Shown: positions 5,691-11,547 of the stretch, piece by piece
Numbering within the stretch: the stretch's first letter is position 1
Layout of the letters: each line of letters begins with the position of its first letter
From: Veillonella parvula
GTDB taxonomy: Bacteria; Bacillota; Negativicutes; Veillonellales; Veillonellaceae
NCBI GenBank assembly: GCA_947096075.1
Contig: CAMUQE010000055.1
Coordinates: forward strand, 1 to 11,547
DNA length: 11,547 bases
Direction of reading: 5' to 3'
Translations under genes and position numbers: made by a program
Notes under the pieces: model-generated
Databases searched by the model: none
What the model was told of the DNA's origin: nothing
Seen by the model: only the letters and a program-made list of their open reading frames with translations

Positions 5691-8600
5691 ATGATACAGC
5701 GTACCGCATTTAAAGCGCTGCTAGAACATAAAGGACGGCTTGGATTACTCGGTTTAACCTGTTTAATAGAAAGTCTATCAATTGTTGGGCAAGCTTGGTT
5801 CTTTGGAACCTTAATAAATAACCTTATATTTTTGGAACATACACTAGCTGATGAAATGAATACCATCATTTATTTGTTTATAGCTATTGTTATGAGATTG
5901 GTGGCACATTACGTTCAAGAGGCAGTGGCAAATCACTTGGGGAGTGCTGTAAAAGCATCCTTTAGAGAACGCTCTTTGGCCCATATGTTTAAGCTTGGTG
6001 TACAACATAAGGAACGTCATGGCGATGTCATCCATATGCTTACCGATGGTTTAGAGCAAGTTGATGCATATGTGGCTCGTTACATTCCGCAGATTTTATA
6101 CGCTATTATGATTCCACTTATTATGGGAATCGCCATTATAGATACATTACCAATAATTGGCATTATTTTAATTGTTACGGTGCCTTTAATTCCATTTTTT
6201 ATGATCTTGATTGGGAAGCAAGCTGATCGATTAAATAAGGAACAATGGGAGCGTATGAGCTTCCTATCGGGGCATTTTTTAGACGTATTGCAAGGGATTA
6301 CTACGCTAAAACTCTTTGGTCGTGCAAAAGATCAAATTAAGGTTATTGGTCGATTATCTCAAGAGTTTAAAGATTCTACTTTACGAGTGTTGCGCGTAGC
6401 CTTTTTATCTGCATTAGTACTTGAATTAGTGAGTACTATAAGTACAGCTCTGATTGCGGTATATTTAGGCCTAACCTTATTAGATGGTGAAATTACATTC
6501 TTTTCAGCCTTCTTTATTTTGTTGTTAGCGCCGGAGTTCTATACTCCATTTAGACAGTTGGGGGCTGCCTTCCATACGGGGATGGCAGGTAAAACATCTA
6601 TTCTGAAATACGAAGAATTTATGAATCGTCCGCAGTCCTTACCAGTAGGTGGTGATTCTAAACTCGAGAAATCTATACAAGAGATCGCAATTAAAGATTT
6701 AACTTTTACCTATGAAAATAGTGAGAATGGGGTATACCATATTACACTAGAGGCTGAGCGTAATGTACCTATTATGCTCGTTGGTGAAAGTGGAGCTGGC
6801 AAATCTACTATTGCCCATATTATTGGTGGATTTTTACACTCTCCGAAAGGAACAGTTACTATCGATGGCATTGATATATGTGATTTAGATATCGACTGGT
6901 GGCGTCAGCAAATTACCTATGTGTCTCAACATCCACATATTATGAAAGGGACCTTACGAGAGGTCTTATCCTTTGGTATGGATGTAAGTGATGCAGATAT
7001 TCTCGATGCTTGCAAAGAGGTTCAACTATTAGATGTTATTAATCGAGAACAAGATGGGCTTGATGCGGTTATTGGAGAAGGTGGTTTAGGTCTTAGTGGC
7101 GGTGAACGACAGCGTATTGCTTTAGCTCGTGCATTTCTCCGAAAGGGTCAGGTGTTGATTCTTGATGAAGTAACAGCACATCTAGATGTAAAAACAGAAT
7201 CCATTATAAGTGCAGCTATCCAGCGTTTGATGGAAAATAAGATTGTTATCATTATTGGACATCGCTTACAAACTATGCACTGGGCATCTAAACTATATGT
7301 CTTGAAAAGTGGATCAATTATTCAAGAAGGTTCTTATCAGGACCTACTTCAAGAAGATGGTTATTTTAAAGAACTTGTTACATCTGGCTTAGGTCAATTT
7401 TCAGCAACTCTAGAAGCACCATTGCATATAAAAAAATCAGCTAATTTAGATACTACATTAGGTTTGGAGACATCTATTAATAGCACTGACGGTATTGTTA
7501 AAGCCGTTGAAAGTTCTATGACTTTCCAAAGTAGTGAAAAAGCCCCTAATATGGGCTTACAAGGGTGGAAATTATTGTTCTCCGTATTAAGTCCAGCCAA
7601 GTGGTCATTAATATTGGCCTTGCTATTTACATTCTTAACTGTATTTATGAACGTAGGGCTTTTAACGGTATCCTCTTGGCTGTTGGCATCTGCCGCATTG
7701 CAACCGGGGCTCACTTATTTGAGCCTTGCAATCGTAGGGGTTCGATTCTTTGGTGTTAGTCGCGCTGTATGTCGTTATTTTGAGCGCTATACATCTCATC
7801 GCATGGCCTTTCAAGGTCTCTATGGCCTGCGTTTGTGGTTTTATGCTCATTTGGAACCATTGGCACCTGCTATACTCAAAAGATTTGGAGCGGGGGATAT
7901 GTTGGGACGCATCATGGGGGATATAGAGGTATTGCAATTCTTCTACTTGCGCACTCTGATTCCACCCGTAGCAGCTATTGCCTTGACTGTATTGATTGCA
8001 TATGGAGCCTCTACGATCGACAGTAGCTTGATTACGCCAATTCTTTTATCGGCGCTCGTATTAGGTGTAATATTACCTTTGGTCGTTTATACACATAATA
8101 AACAATCTTTACATGCGATTGGGCCCCAACAAGGCGATTATAAAGCGCTTTTAAGTGATACTATGGATAGTCTTGAAGATGTGATTAGTTACGGCAATGA
8201 AAACCTTGTATATAATCGTATTCAGCATATGATGCGCAATGTAGATATTCAAAAGGGCACTATTGAGCGTGGCATGAATATGGGTAATACATTATTCATA
8301 GGCGGTGTTCAGTTAACTGTAGTTATTGTAGCTATTATGGCCTCTAATGCATTAACAGGTGCTTGGGCCAGTGTTATGGTAGCGGTGGCTGCCATTGGTA
8401 CGCAGGCTTGGTTTGAAGCGTTACAACCTATGATCGCGGCAGTTCATCATGGTGCAGAAAGTAAAGTTGCTACAAGTCGTCTCATGGCTCTCAGTAATGA
8501 ACCTATATCTATTGTAGATCCTATATCACCAAAATCATTTAATCCTAATGATGATATTATTTTTACAGATGTATCCTTTGGTTATGATGAATATCGCTAT

Positions 8601-9278
8601 ATTTATGAGAATCTTAGACTACATATTCAACAAGGACAATCTATTGCTATCGTTGGTGCTAGTGGATCTGGCAAGACGACATTGTTTAATATGCTTGAGC
8701 GACTATATGATTATGGTGGTTCCATTCGTATAGGTGCAGTGGAGTTGAAAGATATTTCAATTGATACTTGGCGTAATGCATTGGGAACTATAACTCAAGA
8801 TACGTATATTTTTAATGCATCCTTTAAAGACAATATACGTCTTGCTAGACCTGAGGCGTCTAAAGAAGACTTAGAGCAAGCCATTAATCGCGCCTCATTG
8901 CGTTCCGTAGTCGAAAAATTACCAGAGGGGATGAATACGATTGTAGGTAGTGGAGGACAAGGTTTGAGTGGTGGCGAGCGTCAAAGAATTGCATTAGCTA
9001 GATTGTTCTTACACAATCCACAAATCGTTTTATTAGATGAGCCCTTAGAGGGTTTAGATCAAGTAACTCGAAAAGCCTTACATCGTGATTTGATGCATTA
9101 TGTGGATGGTAAGACATGTCTATATATTACGCATCAATTGGAAGGTTTAGAACAAATGGACCGAATTATATTTATGGATAGAGGTCAAATTGTTGAAGAT
9201 GGAACGTATGAAGAATTGATAGCTCTTCGAGGGCGTTTCTATGAATACTGTTATTTATCTATGGCAAGTATTCAATAA
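5691..9278 (+). CDS. cydDC: Fused CydDC: thiol/heme ABC exporter for cytochrome bd assembly
   Basis: One 1195-aa polypeptide holds two complete ABC half-transporters in the order CydD then CydC. In E. coli these are separate proteins of about 590 and 570 aa that export cysteine/glutathione and are needed for cytochrome bd maturation. First half (about 1-570): six membrane helices to about 290, then Walker A GESGAGKST (365-373), Q413, signature LSGGERQ (468-474), Walker B with D492-E493, and H524. A poorly conserved linker covers about 570-625. Second half: helices from about 636 to 910, Walker A GASGSGKTT (989-997), Q1036, LSGGERQ (1092-1098), D1116-E1117 and H1148. RYFERYTSH ends in H703, which aligns with H85 of E. 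coli CydC, reported as a heme ligand. Both ATP sites look intact. The start follows AGAGGA at 5681-5686. The gene stands alone, 120 bp past the cydB terminator. Confidence 0.93.
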   Translation: MIQRTAFKALLEHKGRLGLLGLTCLIESLSIVGQAWFFGTLINNLIFLEHTLADEMNTIIYLFIAIVMRLVAHYVQEAVANHLGSAVKASFRERSLAHMFKLGVQHKERHGDVIHMLTDGLEQVDAYVARYIPQILYAIMIPLIMGIAIIDTLPIIGIILIVTVPLIPFFMILIGKQADRLNKEQWERMSFLSGHFLDVLQGITTLKLFGRAKDQIKVIGRLSQEFKDSTLRVLRVAFLSALVLELVSTISTALIAVYLGLTLLDGEITFFSAFFILLLAPEFYTPFRQLGAAFHTGMAGKTSILKYEEFMNRPQSLPVGGDSKLEKSIQEIAIKDLTFTYENSENGVYHITLEAERNVPIMLVGESGAGKSTIAHIIGGFLHSPKGTVTIDGIDICDLDIDWWRQQITYVSQHPHIMKGTLREVLSFGMDVSDADILDACKEVQLLDVINREQDGLDAVIGEGGLGLSGGERQRIALARAFLRKGQVLILDEVTAHLDVKTESIISAAIQRLMENKIVIIIGHRLQTMHWASKLYVLKSGSIIQEGSYQDLLQEDGYFKELVTSGLGQFSATLEAPLHIKKSANLDTTLGLETSINSTDGIVKAVESSMTFQSSEKAPNMGLQGWKLLFSVLSPAKWSLILALLFTFLTVFMNVGLLTVSSWLLASAALQPGLTYLSLAIVGVRFFGVSRAVCRYFERYTSHRMAFQGLYGLRLWFYAHLEPLAPAILKRFGAGDMLGRIMGDIEVLQFFYLRTLIPPVAAIALTVLIAYGASTIDSSLITPILLSALVLGVILPLVVYTHNKQSLHAIGPQQGDYKALLSDTMDSLEDVISYGNENLVYNRIQHMMRNVDIQKGTIERGMNMGNTLFIGGVQLTVVIVAIMASNALTGAWASVMVAVAAIGTQAWFEALQPMIAAVHHGAESKVATSRLMALSNEPISIVDPISPKSFNPNDDIIFTDVSFGYDEYRYIYENLRLHIQQGQSIAIVGASGSGKTTLFNMLERLYDYGGSIRIGAVELKDISIDTWRNALGTITQDTYIFNASFKDNIRLARPEASKEDLEQAINRASLRSVVEKLPEGMNTIVGSGGQGLSGGERQRIALARLFLHNPQIVLLDEPLEGLDQVTRKALHRDLMHYVDGKTCLYITHQLEGLEQMDRIIFMDRGQIVEDGTYEELIALRGRFYEYCYLSMASIQ

Positions 9279-9360
9279 AACTAAATATCAATAAAAGTAT
9301 CTATTATAAATGCTTGATTGTAGATTGGACAATATTTTAATTTCATGTTGCAATTTAAGA

Positions 9361-9388
9361 CCTATTATGAATATTAAATTATAATAGG
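9361..9388. repeat. AT-rich dyad in the gap after cydDC
   Basis: CCTATTAT (9361-9368) and ATAATAGG (9381-9388) form an 8-bp inverted repeat with a 12-bp spacer. No T run follows. The 272-bp gap from 9279 to 9550 otherwise holds only the terminator at 9411 and the promoter at 9483; I see no gene in it. Confidence 0.3.
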
Positions 9389-9410
9389 AACAATATTAAA
9401 CTACAGTAAT

Positions 9411-9442
9411 AAAGCCCCTTTTGCTATGTAAAAAGGGGCTTT
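9411..9442. terminator. Probable terminator after cydDC
   Basis: A perfect 12-bp stem AAAGCCCCTTTT (9411-9422) with its complement at 9431-9442 and an 8-nt loop. The right arm ends in TTT followed by an interrupted T-rich stretch, and A residues precede the left arm, so it could act in both directions. It lies about 130 bp past the cydDC stop, isolating it from the next gene. Confidence 0.75.
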
Positions 9443-9482
9443 AGTTATATTTATATTTAATAGTATATGTAGTATACTTTTA

Positions 9483-9511
9483 TCGATAAATCATGCAACA
9501 TATGGTATAAT
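9483..9511 (+). promoter_or_regulatory. Extended -10 promoter of the 9551 gene
   Basis: A perfect TATAAT (9506-9511) is preceded by TGG, an extended -10, and lies 17 bp after TCGATA (9483-9488), which matches the -35 consensus at four of six positions. It sits 39 bp before the start codon and after the cydDC terminator, so the following gene is likely its own transcription unit. Confidence 0.65.
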
Positions 9512-9550
9512 TTTTATATTAAAACCTATTTTTTCACCCTTGGAGGGGTT

Positions 9551-10720
9551 ATGACTAAAATCTTCACCAAATTACGAGCTTTGGTGGATGAAGCATTATC
9601 TGATCGTGATGCGGTGGTGGATAAGGTACCTGTATTAGAGAAAGCGCCTTTAGAACAAGATTTGTTTGACCATCGTTTACTATATATTGAAGAAGATATG
9701 GTTAATCGCATGTTGCGTGCCGCTCTTCGCAATCATTGGTTCTTTTATGCTATAACATTTGAATTTGAACCAAACAATCAAATATTTCTATCCATTATTA
9801 CAAAATGGGGGAATGTGATTAATGTGGAATTCACCTTAGAGGATTTATGGTTTGATGATTATTCATCATCTTTTGCAATTCGACTTGATACAAATAATAT
9901 AGATACAGGTGGGTTTATTTTGAACTCTATTTTACACTTGTTGGGAAACTGGTGTCTCAGTCTTTTTGGTATATTCTTTAACCCTATTGCATTGGGAGAA
10001 AAAGGATCTACCGTACGCTTTGAGAAGAAAGGGATTATCCAGTTTGACTTATTGCCTAATACACAAGTGAAAAAATTCATACCTATGCCTGAGCGCCATA
10101 TTGGTAGCAATGGACCTGTTTTGTTGGGGAACCCGCGTACCAGTCAATCTGTGTTGCAGTTAGATTACTATGCGTTCCATGATCCTGTAGATACTTTTAC
10201 GGTGCCTGATGTGCCGACTCGCACTAGCTGGCTTCGTTCTATTGATATTGCAGCAGTTCTTTTGTTGCCAATTGGTGTATGGATTACATTTATTATCTTG
10301 CATCACTACTTACCGACGGAAACGTTAGAGTTCTCATTCTCCACGTACTTTTTGATTTCATTGGGGATTTTCATCATTTCCTTCTTAGTTATGAATATTC
10401 CGCGGTATTTGTACATGTATTTTGATTCTCGCAAACAGTGGCAAAGTGCGTTTGTACATAACAATATCAAAATTCAAATGCGTAAACTACATCGTCGTAT
10501 CTTCATGCAACAAGCTACATTGACATCTGATTGTGATGAGGATACAGCCAATGAAAGCCAGGAGCGAATCAAACACCTTTTGTTGCAAATTCGAGATAAG
10601 CGATTCCTTGCTAATCGTCTTAAAATTGCAGATGATGATAGAGCGCGTAAACAAAAGGTTAAGTTTATTATTGCTTATATCGGCTGTACATTGATTGAGT
10701 TGATGTTACTGATGAATTAA
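9551..10720 (+). CDS. Uncharacterised membrane protein, 389 aa
   Basis: I do not recognise a family. The first 230 residues are mostly soluble in character, with an acidic helical start (1-60), a probable beta-rich region (65-115) and an amphipathic hydrophobic stretch (about 121-148, with GGFILNSILHLLGNW). Three clear membrane segments follow at about 231-253, 266-289 and 371-388. Between the last two lies a charged, probably cytoplasmic stretch with many Lys, Arg and Asp residues, likely helical or coiled (300-370). There is no signal peptide, repeat or catalytic motif that I can see. The start is supported by GGAGGGG at 9542-9548. It has its own promoter and ends before a large hairpin shared with the convergent gene, so the neighbours give no functional hint. 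It is clearly coding: a long frame with strong initiation signals. Confidence 0.85.
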   Translation: MTKIFTKLRALVDEALSDRDAVVDKVPVLEKAPLEQDLFDHRLLYIEEDMVNRMLRAALRNHWFFYAITFEFEPNNQIFLSIITKWGNVINVEFTLEDLWFDDYSSSFAIRLDTNNIDTGGFILNSILHLLGNWCLSLFGIFFNPIALGEKGSTVRFEKKGIIQFDLLPNTQVKKFIPMPERHIGSNGPVLLGNPRTSQSVLQLDYYAFHDPVDTFTVPDVPTRTSWLRSIDIAAVLLLPIGVWITFIILHHYLPTETLEFSFSTYFLISLGIFIISFLVMNIPRYLYMYFDSRKQWQSAFVHNNIKIQMRKLHRRIFMQQATLTSDCDEDTANESQERIKHLLLQIRDKRFLANRLKIADDDRARKQKVKFIIAYIGCTLIELMLLMN

Positions 10721-10742
10721 TATCGTAAGAAATATAAAATAT

Positions 10743-10825
10743 AAAAACGTATCTCTATGTGTGATATGTCCCCCTTTACTGGATATCCAATAAAATGGGG
10801 ACATATCAATGAGAGATACGTTTTT
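10743..10825. terminator. Large two-segment hairpin, bidirectional terminator between convergent genes
   Basis: The outer stem is 14 perfect base pairs (10743-10756 with 10812-10825) and the inner stem 12 perfect pairs (10762-10773 with 10797-10808), separated by a small 5/3-nt internal loop. The tip contains the palindrome TGGATATCCA (10780-10789). It has a T run on its right side (10821-10827) and an A run on its left side (10743-10747), so it can terminate both the 9551 gene and the opposing 10850 gene. It is far longer than the other terminators here. Confidence 0.82.
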
Positions 10826-10849
10826 TTGATTACAAGTTATTAATTTTGG

Positions 10850-11434
10850 TTATCGTTTTTTACGACGTTTTCGAGCTGGTTTGCGGTTTTCTTGTTTTTT
10901 GCTTGATACAGGAGTTTGTACTGATTCATATGTTGGCTGATTTACAGGCATAAATGGAGGATTACCGTATTGGTTAGGCTCAGGTTGTCCTGGCAATACC
11001 CAGAATAGGAAGCCGATGAGCCATATAAAAAGCTCTAGCATGTAATTGAATGGAGAGACAGCCGAGTAAGTATTAACGAAGATCATAATTATCGACCAAA
11101 GAATTCCTGCCCATGCATTGAAGCCGATGTCGTGAATACGACGACCAAATAAGACGCAAGATAATGGGAAGAGGGTTGCTAATAAGAGCCAGACAATGAC
11201 TCTAGTCAACCAATATGCCGGTAAGGATACGACAAAATCTAAGAGTATTTCATCGATATAGTGAACGATGTGGAATAAAATCATCAAAGTGATAAAGCAT
11301 ATGATAAATTGTAGTCTATTTAACCGTCCCGTTAGGTTAAAAATCGATAGGCCCATGCGACGTCCTTGGAATGCAACGAGCAAACCAATGATACATATGA
11401 GCAATGTTCGTAATACAACATAAAGTAAGTCCAT
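10850..11434 (-). CDS. DUF805-type membrane protein with a basic C-terminal tail
   Basis: A 194-aa integral membrane protein. The features that point to DUF805 are FNLTGRLNRLQFI (32-44, the F-x-GR-x-R-x-x-F type opening), GRRIHDIGFNAWAG (97-110, the RRxHDIGxxxW core) and the PGQPEPNQYGNPP segment (148-160, the PG-x-x-N-x-YG-x-P close). Five hydrophobic segments are visible at about 3-22, 42-60, 73-95, 106-124 and 131-147. The first lies ahead of the usual domain start. The last 16 residues are almost all Lys/Arg, with a final block RKRRKKR, expected in the cytoplasm and perhaps contacting nucleic acid or lipid headgroups. The family has no established function. The ribosome site AAGGGGA lies just upstream of the start. 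It is 21 bp downstream of another minus-strand gene and probably in its operon. Confidence 0.85.
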   Translation of the reverse strand: MDLLYVVLRTLLICIIGLLVAFQGRRMGLSIFNLTGRLNRLQFIICFITLMILFHIVHYIDEILLDFVVSLPAYWLTRVIVWLLLATLFPLSCVLFGRRIHDIGFNAWAGILWSIIMIFVNTYSAVSPFNYMLELFIWLIGFLFWVLPGQPEPNQYGNPPFMPVNQPTYESVQTPVSSKKQENRKPARKRRKKR

Positions 11435-11455
11435 AAGTTCCCCTTTATTTTTAGC

Positions 11456-11547
11456 TTATAGTTGAGTTAATTCTGGCAAGATGAGCTCAAATGCAACACC
11501 ATGTTTCATTGATTTTACTGTATCTAATGTAGCTTGAATCGCTTTGG
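11456..11547 (-). CDS. C-terminal end of an unidentified gene, cut by window edge
   Basis: On the minus strand an open frame enters from the right edge and ends in TAA at 11458-11456, giving 29 visible residues that end in ELILPELTQL. The fragment looks like an ordinary helical or mixed C terminus with no diagnostic motif, so I do not name it. It ends 21 bp before the start of the DUF805 gene, same strand, with no terminator between, which suggests an operon. Confidence 0.6.
   Translation of the reverse strand, partial: KAIQATLDTVKSMKHGVAFELILPELTQL

Noticed and set aside
9526..9732. Minus-strand open frame overlapping the start of the 389-aa gene
   Set aside because: No ribosome site and it opposes a better supported gene with promoter and Shine-Dalgarno.
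1..11547. CRISPR array, tRNA, rRNA or known anti-phage cluster
   Set aside because: No regularly spaced repeats, no tRNA or rRNA signatures, and no defence-type gene set could be seen on either strand.

Overview
The window reads as chromosomal DNA from an AT-rich, low-GC bacterium. Strong Shine-Dalgarno sites, the gene content and the protein style suggest a Negativicutes organism, most likely Veillonella or a close relative. That assignment is my inference from recall, because there is no rRNA or other marker gene here to confirm it.

Layout. (1) 1-1322: the end of a polysaccharide (NodB-fold) deacetylase gene that runs off the left edge, followed 8 bp later by a MoaB/MogA-family molybdopterin gene and a clear terminator. 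(2) 1346-2379: a complete IS30-family insertion sequence on the minus strand with an AAT target duplication. Its transposase frame is interrupted by one in-frame TGA, and a 20-bp hairpin can bury the transposase ribosome site and start codon. (3) 2491-5570: a respiratory block. It holds an Rrf2-family regulator with four clustered cysteines, a perfect dyad over its predicted promoter, then cydA and cydB (cytochrome bd quinol oxidase, overlapping by 10 bp) and a strong terminator. (4) 5691-9442: one 1195-residue gene fusing CydD and CydC, the thiol/heme ABC exporter needed to assemble cytochrome bd, with its own terminator. (5) 9483-10720: an unrecognised membrane protein with its own extended -10 promoter. 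(6) 10743-10825: a very long two-segment hairpin between convergent genes, probably a bidirectional terminator. (7) 10850-11547, minus strand: a DUF805-type membrane protein with a very basic tail, preceded by the 3' end of an unidentified gene.

How it works together. The core is a cytochrome bd module: a likely Fe-S redox or NO sensor (Rrf2), the oxidase subunits (CydAB) and a single-polypeptide assembly transporter (CydDC). In an anaerobe this would scavenge oxygen and protect against oxidative or nitrosative stress. The control of cydAB by the Rrf2 protein is inferred from adjacency, the cysteines and the dyad; it is not shown directly. I saw no tRNA, rRNA, CRISPR array or clearly novel multi-gene system. 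The most unusual items are the CydDC fusion, the cysteine-rich Rrf2 with its dyad, the self-insulating IS30 element and the large convergent hairpin.
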